DNA of 64,000 bases. Source: Actinobacteria bacterium HGW-Actinobacteria-6. Its GTDB lineage: Bacteria; Actinomycetota; Coriobacteriia; Anaerosomatales; Anaerosomataceae. The translations under genes were made by a program, and so were the position numbers. Positions 55,197 to 63,973 of the stretch are shown piece by piece (position 1 is the first letter of the stretch; every line of letters starts with the position of its first letter). The DNA lies in the NCBI GenBank assembly GCA_002841295.1, contig PHEU01000004.1, forward strand, positions 1 through 64,000. The letters run 5' to 3'. The notes beneath the pieces were generated by a model that was given only the letters and a program-made list of their open reading frames with translations, made no database searches and was not told the DNA's origin.

Positions 55197-56702
55197 TTAC
55201 GCCGCGCGACCGCCGAGGTGGAGCTTGCGGCGTATCGCCGTCCACATCTCGCCGATGAACTCCATCTCGTCAGGACGCAAACCGCGCAGCGCCCAGAGCG
55301 CCAGGAAATAAGCTGCGATGCCGACGATGACTTCGGCGCCGAGCAACCACAGCGCCGCATCAAACCGGCGAAACGCTGCGGAGAGCACGCCCGCCATGAT
55401 GGCGCCAGCTCCGAAGATGCGAGCCATGTCGGCCCACGGCACCGTCCACTCCATGTACGGACGGCTGCGGAACCACATCAGCACGAGCAGCAGCAGGTAG
55501 GCCCCGAACGTGTTCCATGCGGCTGCCGCGTACCCGAAACGCGGAACGAGCAGCAGGTTCATTGCCACCTGGAAGACCGCTGCGATGAACGTGTTCTGCA
55601 TCATAATCACGGTCTTCTTGTGCATGGCGAGGCCGTTGCTCGCAATCTGCGAGACGCCGTAGAGCATCACGCCTGCCGCAACGACCGGCAGCACCGCATA
55701 GGCCGAGCGGTACTCGGGACCCGTGAACACGGTCATGAACGGCTTTGAGACGACCGCAAGGCCAAAGACGAGCGGCACCGTCGCCATCGCGAAGTAGCGC
55801 GTCAGCTGGGTCTGTACCTTCTCGGCGAGCTTCTGGCCCTCTTTCTCAAAGGTGTGGACCATCACGGGTCCGATAGCGATGAGCAGCGGAAGCGTCACAA
55901 GGTTCATGATCTTGTCGCCGAGGTTGTATGCGGTGCCGTACAGGCCGACCTGATCGGCGCTCTGGCTGAGTCCGATGATGTAGCGGTCGGAGAGAATGAG
56001 GACCCACGACGATATCGCCGCCGGAATCATCGGGATGCCATACGCAGCGAACTGCTTGGTGATGCTCGGAGAGAAGTTCTTGGGCGAGATGCTGCCTTCC
56101 ATGCGCGCGTTCTTGAGAGCCAAGGGGAGCAAGATCAGGTTGCCGGCAACGACGCCTGCGAGGATGCCGTAGGAGCCCCAGTGAGACACTGCGACGAAGT
56201 AGACCGAGAAGACCGTCGAGAGGATCGCAGAGGCGACTGAGAGAATCGCGTAGTCGTTCGCGCGGTTTGCCGCACGCATGAGCTGCTGCATCACCTGGAT
56301 GAACTGGTTGAAGATCAGGCTCGCGAGAGCGATAGGAATCAGATGGCGAACGCCTTCGCTGAGGCCTCCCCCGAAGAGCAGCAGGATTCCGCCGAGAACT
56401 GCAGCGCCGACGATAAGCGATGCGAGCGATGCCCAAACCACCGTGGCGATGTACTGGTTGAGGCGTCCTTCGCGCTCCTCGGCCCAGTAGAAGCGGACGA
56501 TCGAGGCGGTGAGCCACGCCGTCAGAAGCATGGACGCGAGTGAGATCGTCGAGCTCACCAGGTAGAAGTCACCGTAATCCGCGCGGTCGATGATGCGGGT
56601 GAAGACCGGGACGGTGATAAACGACGTCAGCGCCGGAACCAGCCGCACAGGAAAGTACTTGATGGCGTCGGTGCCTGCGCCGCGCAGGATCTTCTTCAGC
56701 AC
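55197..56702 (-). CDS. Polysaccharide flippase (Wzx/MATE-like, MOP superfamily)
   Basis: A 501-aa membrane protein with about 14 helices, typical of Wzx translocases that move undecaprenyl-PP-linked repeat units across the membrane. Segments such as VPVFTRIIDRADYGDFYLVSS and WVLILSDRYIIGLSQSADQVGLYGTAYNLGDKIMNL are typical of the polysaccharide biosynthesis family. The GTG at 56702 has AGAGAGG 6 nt upstream; an ATG at 56753 would add 17 residues but lacks a ribosome site. It is downstream of the glycosyltransferase at 56797. Confidence 0.9.
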   Translation of the reverse strand: MLKKILRGAGTDAIKYFPVRLVPALTSFITVPVFTRIIDRADYGDFYLVSSTISLASMLLTAWLTASIVRFYWAEEREGRLNQYIATVVWASLASLIVGAAVLGGILLLFGGGLSEGVRHLIPIALASLIFNQFIQVMQQLMRAANRANDYAILSVASAILSTVFSVYFVAVSHWGSYGILAGVVAGNLILLPLALKNARMEGSISPKNFSPSITKQFAAYGIPMIPAAISSWVLILSDRYIIGLSQSADQVGLYGTAYNLGDKIMNLVTLPLLIAIGPVMVHTFEKEGQKLAEKVQTQLTRYFAMATVPLVFGLAVVSKPFMTVFTGPEYRSAYAVLPVVAAGVMLYGVSQIASNGLAMHKKTVIMMQNTFIAAVFQVAMNLLLVPRFGYAAAAWNTFGAYLLLLVLMWFRSRPYMEWTVPWADMARIFGAGAIMAGVLSAAFRRFDAALWLLGAEVIVGIAAYFLALWALRGLRPDEMEFIGEMWTAIRRKLHLGGRAA

Positions 56703-56796
56703 GCTGTGCCTCTCTGTCTGTCGTTCAGCAATTCGCGGCTGATTCTCGCGCATAAGGTGCGCGCGCCGCGAGGTCGAAAGCGAAGCGTAACCAGCA

Positions 56797-57885
56797 TCAC
56801 CGGGTGAGTCCGTCGTACAAGTCGACCAAGCCCTGCTTCTCTCGCTCCCAATTGAGCGTGAGCGCGGCTGTTTGCGCCGCTTCTCGGTACTCATCGCGCC
56901 GGTCGTTTGCTGCGATGATAGCGCGCGCGATGTCGTGTGGATCGCCTACGTCGCACACCTCGCCGGTACCCGTTTCGTTCACGAACCGGGCGATGGTAGG
57001 CATGTCCGAGGCAACCATCGGCGTTCGAGCCATGATGCTGTCGAATACCTTGTTGGGGGCCGTCAGCTGGTAGCTCTGTGAAAGCGGCTCGATGAGCACG
57101 GTCGAGATGTGGGCAGCAGCCATTCTCGGCACGACCTGTTCGGCGGGAATTCGGCCCACGAACTCGACGCGGTCACCGAACGGTGCGGCAGCAGCGTGCA
57201 TAGCGGCCTCGTACTCGGGCTGCGCGATGGGGCCGACGAGTTCGATGATGTACTCGGCGGGGAGGAACTCGAGCGCGGCAATGAGCGGAAGCGCCCCGCG
57301 GCCGTGCTGGAAGACGCCAACGGACGTCACGCGGATCTTCGGGTCGGCGTCGCGGGCGGCCCATGCGGGCGTCAGCTCCTCCTCGGTGAAGAAGCGCGGC
57401 ACGTTCAGGAGCGTGAGCGACGGGCCGCGATATCCGTACTTGCCGAGGATGACCTCAGTGAAGGCGGGGGAGGCTGTGATGAGTGCATCTGCCGAGCGAA
57501 GCATGAGTCCCTCGGCGCGAACGAGCATGGCGCGCTTCGCATGGACCTTGTCGGCAGCGTGGCCGCTCCAGAGCTCGTGCGAGTCGTAGACGACCTTGGC
57601 GCGTCCGCCGGAGAGCCGGGCAGCGATGAGGCAGGGGAGCAGCGAGTCTATGTCGTGCGCGTGGTAGATATCGGCGCGCTCGTCGCGGAGTGGGCGGGCG
57701 ATGCTCCAGTACGGGATGCGGCTCGTCTTGGAGATGCGGCGCACCTCGATGTCGCCGACACGCTCGCTGCGCGGAAGCTCCGGGCGTGCATCGGCGAAGA
57801 CCGTGACGTCGTAGCCAGCCTCGGCCAGGGCATCGGCCTCGCGACGCACGCGCGCGTCATGTGTGAATGCGTTATTCACTCGCAT
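56797..57885 (-). CDS. Family-4 glycosyltransferase
   Basis: A 362-aa GT-B enzyme that begins MRVNNAFTHDARVRREADALAEAGYDVTVFA, a signature shared with the protein at 62732-63868 (NDAVSDPRVEKEARALVEAGFEATVLA), so the two are likely paralogues. Further motifs are YHAHDIDSLLPCL and DSHELWSG. The ATG at 57885 has GAGGG 7 nt upstream; GTG at 57906 is an alternative start. It forms a two-gene minus-strand unit with the flippase. Confidence 0.88.
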   Translation of the reverse strand: MRVNNAFTHDARVRREADALAEAGYDVTVFADARPELPRSERVGDIEVRRISKTSRIPYWSIARPLRDERADIYHAHDIDSLLPCLIAARLSGGRAKVVYDSHELWSGHAADKVHAKRAMLVRAEGLMLRSADALITASPAFTEVILGKYGYRGPSLTLLNVPRFFTEEELTPAWAARDADPKIRVTSVGVFQHGRGALPLIAALEFLPAEYIIELVGPIAQPEYEAAMHAAAAPFGDRVEFVGRIPAEQVVPRMAAAHISTVLIEPLSQSYQLTAPNKVFDSIMARTPMVASDMPTIARFVNETGTGEVCDVGDPHDIARAIIAANDRRDEYREAAQTAALTLNWEREKQGLVDLYDGLTR

Positions 57886-58011
57886 GCAGACCCTCGTTCG
57901 CGCCACAGCGCTCTCGCTTTCTCATCGACGTATGCAGGTACTCCGCGAACAACGCATGACTGTAGCACAGGGCGGGTCATCTGACGTGCAGGTGACGGCT
58001 GCGCATCTTCG

Positions 58012-58041
58012 TTGGCGACGGTTCCGGCGTCCAGGTATAGT
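58012..58041 (+). promoter_or_regulatory. Candidate promoter for a leaderless transcript
   Basis: TTGGCG (58012-58017) and TATAGT (58036-58041) are 18 bp apart, and the -10 box ends 9 nt before the ATG at 58051. The bases between are pyrimidine-rich (ATCTCCTTC) with no Shine-Dalgarno. Confidence 0.5.
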
Positions 58042-58050
58042 ATCTCCTTC

Positions 58051-59382
58051 ATGGGCGACTTGCGGGAACGACATCTACTCATCGTGGCGTACGAGCTCCC
58101 GCCGTCAGCAGGCGGAGGCGTACAGCGCGTCACCAAGTTCACGCGCTACCTCCACCAGGAGGGTTGGCGCGTGAGCGTTGTTTGCGCGCACCCGATTCCC
58201 GGCAAGCCACGCGACGAGAGTCTTCTTCCGCAGGTTGCCTCGGCGAACATCGTTCGCGTGCCCGCGAGAAACATCGCGATTGCGATCGCCCGGGTGCTCT
58301 CAGTGTTCAAGCGTTCGCCGAGAGGTGAAGGTGCGGGATCGTCGACTTCCGGTGCAATCGCCGTCGGCGCGCGTTCTCCGCTCTCAACGCGCATTGCCCG
58401 CTGGGTATCGATGCCCGATGAGACCGCTCTGTGGATCGGCCCGGCCGTGCGCGCAGGACTTGCCATCGCCAAGGAGTCGCCGGTCGATGTGGTCTTGGCG
58501 ACGGCGCCGCCGTTCTCGGCATTCGTAGCCGGTAAGAGGATCGCGGACGCGCTTGGTGTGCCGCTTGCAGCCGACATGCGCGACTCATGGCGCGACAACA
58601 GCTCGATCGTGTGGCCGACCGCGTGGCATCGCAGCAGGATGCTTCGGCTTGAGCGTACGGTGCTTGCCTCGGCCGCTCTCGTGACCGCAGCATCCGATGG
58701 CATTGCAGCCGAGGCCGCCGAGATGGGCGCTCGCACTGTCGCCTCCATCCCGAACGGGTTCGATCCGGCGGAGATCCCTGTGTGGTCGGCACATGACACG
58801 CCAGGGCTGAGCATCGTGTTCATCGGCCGCCTGTACGCGAACGTCTCGGACCCGAGCACATTTCTCGACGCCCTCACACTTATGCGTTCTCGCGGCACGC
58901 TTCCTGACGGCCTGCGGGTGAAGTTCATCGGCGCGAACACGCCGTGGAGCGTTAGTCTTGCTGAGGCTCGCGGCCTCTCGGACGTCGTGACGTTTTCCGA
59001 CTTCATGCCGTACGCGGACGCGATGGCCGAGGTTGCCGCCGCTGATGTGGGCCTCATAATGACCGCCGAGGGACCCGGCGCGCGCGCCATGTATCCTGGC
59101 AAGCTCTTCGACTACATCGGAGTTGGCGTCCCCGTGCTCATGATCGGCGCCGCCGACGGCGTCTCGGCGGACCTGGTGCGCGAGGCCGGGGCTGGTGTGG
59201 TCGCCGCTTACAGCGACATCGAGGCAATCGCCGCCGGTGTGAGTGAGCTTGCCTCGCGCAAGAGTTCTCGCTCGCTGAGCGGTCCGACGAACCCCGATGT
59301 GGTCGCTCGTTATAATCGCGAGAAGCAAGTCATCGAACTCTCGCGGCTGCTGACTGATGTTGCGGGGGTCCCCCGTGGCTGA
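58051..59382 (+). CDS. Glycosyltransferase (GT4-like)
   Basis: A 443-aa GT-B enzyme. The N-terminal HLLIVAYELPPSAGGGVQRVTKFTRYLHQEGWRVSVVCAHP is a common start of glycosyltransferases acting on lipid-linked sugars, and ADMRDSWRDN and PGKLFDYIGVGVPVLMIG occur further on. It starts a five-gene + strand operon (glycosyltransferase, ligase, Wzz-like, two more glycosyltransferases), all with overlaps of 3-8 nt. Its promoter appears leaderless. Confidence 0.88.
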   Translation: MGDLRERHLLIVAYELPPSAGGGVQRVTKFTRYLHQEGWRVSVVCAHPIPGKPRDESLLPQVASANIVRVPARNIAIAIARVLSVFKRSPRGEGAGSSTSGAIAVGARSPLSTRIARWVSMPDETALWIGPAVRAGLAIAKESPVDVVLATAPPFSAFVAGKRIADALGVPLAADMRDSWRDNSSIVWPTAWHRSRMLRLERTVLASAALVTAASDGIAAEAAEMGARTVASIPNGFDPAEIPVWSAHDTPGLSIVFIGRLYANVSDPSTFLDALTLMRSRGTLPDGLRVKFIGANTPWSVSLAEARGLSDVVTFSDFMPYADAMAEVAAADVGLIMTAEGPGARAMYPGKLFDYIGVGVPVLMIGAADGVSADLVREAGAGVVAAYSDIEAIAAGVSELASRKSSRSLSGPTNPDVVARYNREKQVIELSRLLTDVAGVPRG

Positions 59383-60763
59383 ACTGACTAAGATGCTACG
59401 TCGCGACTCTCTGGGCTGGGCGTTCGCCGCTGTTGCAGCGGGTGGAGCTGCTGCCCTCGTTTCTGGCGGAGTGCTCGGGAACCTGCCCGCGCTGATCTTC
59501 GGCCTTGCGGCGCTCGTCGGGCTAATGGTCGCGATCGCTGGCGACATCCGCGTCGGCCTAGTAGCGATGATTATCGCGCTCTCGCTCGATACCGCCGGCA
59601 GGCTCATAACCTCTCCGGTGACGGTTACCGTCTACCACATGACGCTTCTGGCCACCCTCGCCATCTGGGCGCTGAGACTGCTGTCGGGCGACAAGCGAGT
59701 GCGGCCGAGGCTCTCGGTGGTCACGCTCGGCTTCGCGGCGCTTGTGTTGGCGGCGGTATTCTCGCTACCTCTCTCCATGAACCAAGGCGCAACGATCACG
59801 GCCATCATCAGGCTGTCGTTCTTGCTGCTGTTCTACCTCGCCTTCGAGACGTTCATCACGGATCGCGGCGTGGCGCGGACGGTCATGATCGCATTGGTCG
59901 GTTCCGCCGCGTTCTCCTCGACGTTGGCGTTCGTGCAATATCGCTTCCCGGGACTCGTACTCGGCGTGATTCACACACAGACATCCAGGTTGGGTGCCGT
60001 GCTCGTTCGGCCGGGCGGATTCTTCAGCGACCCGAACTATCTCGGGACTTTCTTGTCTGTAGCCATCCTTGCCGCGATGGCCGAGGCGATGCATGCGAAG
60101 CGCTTTCGCAGCATGATCCTGTGGTTCGCCGCCGCAGGCGTCTGCTCGGTGGGGCTCGTCGTGACCTTCTCTCGTACCGCGTGGGTTGGAGTCGCGGCAG
60201 GGTTCATCGTTCTCGTGCTCTCATCGCCTAAGCGTCGCGTGCCCTGGCTTCTTGGCGCGTCCGCTGCGGCTGTTGCCGTCGTGCTCATCGTGTCACCCGC
60301 GAGCGTTGTCTCGCGGTTTGAGTCCATCACGAACGTGTCGAGCGACAAGTCCATCGCTACCAGGTATCTCATGCTTGGCTCGACCGTGGATATGATCGAG
60401 GACCACTGGGCTCTCGGCACAGGTCTTGGCGCATTCGATGTCGCGTACGAGCCGTATCGTCGCGCCGGGTCGCATACGTATATCTTCAAGCCGCATGAGG
60501 TTCCACTCGCGATGTGGGCCGAAATGGGGATACCGGGCCTAATCGCAGAGGTCCTGCTGGTCGTCGGCGTCTTCATCGAGATACGCCGACGCCGGCACAA
60601 GGGTTGGAACAGATATGAGGCGGCCGGCGTCGCAGGACTGATCGCGCTGCTCGTACAATCGCTCTTCCAGTACTATCTTTACTTCGAGTACCTGTGGCTG
60701 TTCTTCGCGCTGACCGTTGCGGCAACGCGGTTCCAGGCATCTCCCGAGGAGGTTTCTTCATGA
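59375..60763 (+). CDS. O-antigen ligase/polymerase-like membrane protein (copy 2)
   Basis: A 462-aa polytopic protein similar throughout to the one at 22634-24040: shared blocks include RPGGFFSDPNYLGTFLS versus RPAVFFLDPNFLAGYLS, FSRTAWVG versus FSRSAWVG, ATRYLMLGSTVDMIEDHWALGTGLGAFDVAYEPY, and FQYYLYFEYLWLFFAL. GTG at 59375 overlaps the preceding stop; ATG at 59357 is an alternative. It would polymerise or ligate the glycan made by the surrounding transferases. Confidence 0.85.
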   Translation: MAELTKMLRRDSLGWAFAAVAAGGAAALVSGGVLGNLPALIFGLAALVGLMVAIAGDIRVGLVAMIIALSLDTAGRLITSPVTVTVYHMTLLATLAIWALRLLSGDKRVRPRLSVVTLGFAALVLAAVFSLPLSMNQGATITAIIRLSFLLLFYLAFETFITDRGVARTVMIALVGSAAFSSTLAFVQYRFPGLVLGVIHTQTSRLGAVLVRPGGFFSDPNYLGTFLSVAILAAMAEAMHAKRFRSMILWFAAAGVCSVGLVVTFSRTAWVGVAAGFIVLVLSSPKRRVPWLLGASAAAVAVVLIVSPASVVSRFESITNVSSDKSIATRYLMLGSTVDMIEDHWALGTGLGAFDVAYEPYRRAGSHTYIFKPHEVPLAMWAEMGIPGLIAEVLLVVGVFIEIRRRRHKGWNRYEAAGVAGLIALLVQSLFQYYLYFEYLWLFFALTVAATRFQASPEEVSS

Positions 60764-61509
60764 AGGTCGAAAACCTGTGGTCGTTTCTCGTTGGCGCTAT
60801 CGTGCGGCAATGGTGGCTGATCGCGCTGACCGTCGTCGTGGCAGCCGGCGTTGGATTCTTCGCCACTTCTGGCGCTCAGACCGAGTTCACCGGTCGCGCC
60901 ACCGTCGTGATTGACTCGGCGGTCGTCTCCAAAGGCAGCGGCATCCCCGAAGCGGAGCCGCTGCTCAAGAACCTGCAGTCTGACCGCTTCTTCGAGAGCG
61001 CGGCGGCTGCGGCGGGGATGACTCCGTCCGAGCTCTCATCGGGTTCCAGGGTGTACACCACCGGCACCCCGCAGGACCGCCTCATCACCGAGTACACATC
61101 GCCCGACCAGGACTTGGCCGAGAAGACAGCGGCTATCCTGGCACAGGCCGCCGTCGATGAGGCCCGGGCGATGGGCAAGGTCGAGTTGGACAAGCAGGCA
61201 GCGATCGTCGAGAACACTCGTGCGGCTATCGCTGATTTGGAGCAGTTCAAGGGCAGCAGCGAGTGGGAGCGCACGGACGTCGTGTTCAAGGTCTGGCAGC
61301 TCAAGAAGGACCTGGCATCTGGCGAGGCCGCACTGACGCTTGCCGAGCGCGCCTACGTCTATGACGGGAATACGAAGGTCTCTCAGACGGTCACCGCATC
61401 CAGGGATCGCATGTCATCCGCAGTGGCTGCCGCGTTCGCCGGCCTCATCGCCGGACTCGCGCTTGCGTTGATTCGTGAGCGTCGTCGCATGCAGGCCGCA
61501 GGCGCGTGA
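60760..61509 (+). CDS. Wzz-like chain-length determinant protein (copy 2)
   Basis: A 249-aa protein with an N-terminal helix (about 17-35), a coiled extracellular-side region with many Glu, Ala and Lys residues, and a C-terminal helix (about 218-238) followed by RERRRM. The topology equals the copy at 24033-24806, and the pair has the same order and coupling to a ligase-like gene. GAGGAGG lies 7 nt before the ATG. Confidence 0.72.
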   Translation: MKVENLWSFLVGAIVRQWWLIALTVVVAAGVGFFATSGAQTEFTGRATVVIDSAVVSKGSGIPEAEPLLKNLQSDRFFESAAAAAGMTPSELSSGSRVYTTGTPQDRLITEYTSPDQDLAEKTAAILAQAAVDEARAMGKVELDKQAAIVENTRAAIADLEQFKGSSEWERTDVVFKVWQLKKDLASGEAALTLAERAYVYDGNTKVSQTVTASRDRMSSAVAAAFAGLIAGLALALIRERRRMQAAGA

Positions 61510-62735
61510 CAGACGTGACTTCGGGCACAGGGGCAGCGATTCCGCTTCGCGGTGTCACGTTCGCGAAGCAGTTCCCCAGTCCCGTCGAGCCACTGCGCGG
61601 TCTCTTCGTTGCCGAGCAGGTCCTGGCCACTCGCGATGCTGTCGACTGGCGCGTCATCGCGCCGGTCCCGTTTGTGCCGCGAGTTCTCGCAGGGCTGCTG
61701 CGCAAGCCGTATGTACGCGGCGACGATGACCTCGACGGCGTTCCTGTCTCGCGCCCACGGTATCCCGTGCTCCCTCGCAGGCTGCTGTACACGACTGTCG
61801 CACCGGCGATGGCGCGCTGCGCGCGTGGGGCGTGGCGCGAGATCCTCAGCAGCCATCGGCCCGCTTTCGTGCACGCACACGCGCTCTACCCGAGTGGTGC
61901 TGCGGCCCGCAGGCTCGCTCGTGGAGTTCTGCCGTATATCGTCTCAATCCACGGTTCAGACCTCTATACCAACATGGCCCGACCTGCTTGGGCTGCCGAG
62001 GTTCGCGCAACGCTTGCGGACGCCGCTGCGGTCGTGTGCGTGAGCGCTTCGCTCGCTCGTGACGCGGTCGCTCTGGGCGGGGCCGATCCTGCGCGCACGG
62101 TCGTCATCCCGGACACGTTCGACTCGGCTCGTTTTCGCTTTGTGGAGCGGCCGGTTTACGCGGGTCCGCTCCGGCTCGTCACGGTCGGACGCCTCGTGGA
62201 GGTCAAGGGTTTCGATCTTCTCGTACGTGCGCTTGGCGGCGCGGTGCACGACGGATTGGACGCCACGCTCACGATCGTCGGCGCAGGCCCCGAGCGCTCG
62301 CGACTCGAGGCGCTCGTTGCCGAGAACAACCTCGGTGCCCGCATCACGTTCGCAGGAGCGCTTGGCGAAGAGGCGCTTCTCGGCAAGCTGGCCGAGGCAG
62401 ATGCGTTCGTTTCTGCGTCGCGCAAGGAAGGCTTTGGTGTTGCGATCGTCGAGGCGCTTGCAACGGGACTCCCGGTGCTCGCAACGCTCTCTGGCGGACC
62501 CGACGAGATCGTGACCGAAGATGACGGCATGCTCGTGGCACCTGATGACATCGCTGCACTCTCGGCCGCGCTCCTTGGTCTTGCGAGCGGGATTGCGCGC
62601 TATGACCGGGCCGCCATCGCTGCGCGCGCACTCGAGCGCTACGGGCCCGGCCGTGTGGGTGCGAAGCTCATGGACGTGTACCGCTCCGTTGCCGCCGGCG
62701 AGCCTTTGCCGACGACCATGGAGGCAACCCGATGA
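61506..62735 (+). CDS. Family-4 glycosyltransferase
   Basis: A 409-aa GT-B enzyme. FAKQFPSPVEPLRGLFVAEQV, FVHAHALYPSGAAA and ISIHGSDLYTN-type segments are in the N-terminal domain; GRLVEVKGFDLLVRAL and SRKEGFGVAIVEALATGLPVLAT (E-x7-E) lie in the C-terminal domain. It looks like the WcaL/capsule transferase type. The GTG start overlaps the Wzz-like stop (GTGA), and the end overlaps the next gene by 4 nt. Confidence 0.9.
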   Translation: MTDVTSGTGAAIPLRGVTFAKQFPSPVEPLRGLFVAEQVLATRDAVDWRVIAPVPFVPRVLAGLLRKPYVRGDDDLDGVPVSRPRYPVLPRRLLYTTVAPAMARCARGAWREILSSHRPAFVHAHALYPSGAAARRLARGVLPYIVSIHGSDLYTNMARPAWAAEVRATLADAAAVVCVSASLARDAVALGGADPARTVVIPDTFDSARFRFVERPVYAGPLRLVTVGRLVEVKGFDLLVRALGGAVHDGLDATLTIVGAGPERSRLEALVAENNLGARITFAGALGEEALLGKLAEADAFVSASRKEGFGVAIVEALATGLPVLATLSGGPDEIVTEDDGMLVAPDDIAALSAALLGLASGIARYDRAAIAARALERYGPGRVGAKLMDVYRSVAAGEPLPTTMEATR

Positions 62736-63868
62736 GCAAGCGTGTCGTCATGTTCCTCACGAACGATGCGGTGTCAGACCCGCGGGTGGAGAAGGAGGCG
62801 CGGGCTCTCGTTGAGGCCGGCTTTGAGGCCACCGTGCTCGCATGGGATCGCGCTGGCAAGGCCGCGCCGATCGAGGAGCGCGACGGCTTCACTATCGAGC
62901 GCCTCGGCCCAAGGGCTCCATACGGTGGCGGCGTGAAGAGCCTGCCGCTCTTCCGGGAGTTCTGGCGCACAGCCGCAGATCGTGCCGCCGAGATAGGCCC
63001 CGACATCGTGCACTGCCACGACATGGATACGGCGCCGGCAGGCATGAGGGTCGTCAAACACGCCACAGGCGGGCGCCCCAAGCTCGTTCTTGACATGCAC
63101 GAGCTCTATCGCGACAGCAAGATGGTTCCGCAGCGCGGCGCAATCGGCGTGGTTGCTCGTGCGATCGTGCGCATGCTCGAGCGTCGCGCTTTCCCTGCCG
63201 CCGATGTGATACTGGTGGCCAACCCCGGCACGCTCGGCTACTACGATGCGCTTGGTGCGGGTGACAAGGTGGTTCTTGTCGAGAACGCCCCCGATACGCG
63301 CCTCTTCGCTCCGTCGGCGCAGCGACCCGAGCGCCCGTTCACGGTCGGGTACTTCGGGCAGAAGCGCTACCTGGAAGGCCTGCTCGCACTCATCGAAGCG
63401 ATTCGCGTGCACTCTGACATGGCCGCGATCTTGGCCGGTGGCGGGACGGCTGCCGAGGAGATCGCTTGCGCCTCGGCGGATGTCGATCGCGTCGAAGTCT
63501 CAGGACGCTTTGATTACGCGGATCTGCCGGCGCTCTACACGCGCTGCGACGCTGTGTATGCGGTGTACGGCGCGGTTCTCGGCAATGTACGAACACTCTT
63601 CCCGGTCAAGGTGATGGAAGCGATGGCGTGTGCGCTGCCGGTCGTGGTGAGCGCCGGGACATGGATAGGGGAGTACGTTGAGCGCGAGGGCATTGGCCTG
63701 GCAATCGATGGCGACGACCCGGTCGCCCTCTCGGCGGCGCTCATTCGACTCAAGGACGAACCCTCGACTGCCGAGGAGATGGGCAGGCGTGGTTTGGCTA
63801 TCGTGGAGGCCGGGCTGTCATGGCAGGCCGCGTCCGCTCGACTGGTGGAGGCCTACCGCGCTCTCTAG
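62732..63868 (+). CDS. Family-4 glycosyltransferase
   Basis: A 378-aa GT-B enzyme starting with MSKRVVMFLTNDAVSDPRVEKEARALVEAG, with HCHDMDTAPAGM and DMHELYRDSKM, and a C-terminal half with VGYFGQKRYLEGLLALIEA and FPVKVMEAMACALPVVVSAG. It is the likely paralogue of the minus-strand protein at 56797-57885. ATG overlaps the previous stop. It closes the operon, and no clear terminator is seen after it. Confidence 0.9.
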   Translation: MSKRVVMFLTNDAVSDPRVEKEARALVEAGFEATVLAWDRAGKAAPIEERDGFTIERLGPRAPYGGGVKSLPLFREFWRTAADRAAEIGPDIVHCHDMDTAPAGMRVVKHATGGRPKLVLDMHELYRDSKMVPQRGAIGVVARAIVRMLERRAFPAADVILVANPGTLGYYDALGAGDKVVLVENAPDTRLFAPSAQRPERPFTVGYFGQKRYLEGLLALIEAIRVHSDMAAILAGGGTAAEEIACASADVDRVEVSGRFDYADLPALYTRCDAVYAVYGAVLGNVRTLFPVKVMEAMACALPVVVSAGTWIGEYVEREGIGLAIDGDDPVALSAALIRLKDEPSTAEEMGRRGLAIVEAGLSWQAASARLVEAYRAL

Positions 63869-63921
63869 TGTTGCCGTTTGATGTCATTGTGGGCGGCGAC
63901 ACCAGGGCTTTCAGTGCCTGA

Positions 63922-63930
63922 TGGTATACT
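63922..63930 (+). promoter_or_regulatory. Extended -10 promoter candidate
   Basis: TGGTATACT is a TGn-extended -10 (TATACT at 63925-63930) in the gap after the last full glycosyltransferase. No -35 is recognised. A small GTTGTA/TACAAC hairpin (63943-63961) lies in the leader just before the ribosome site. Confidence 0.4.
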
Positions 63931-63973
63931 TATCGCTTGGATGTTGTAGCCGAAATACAACGGAGGTTCTTCC

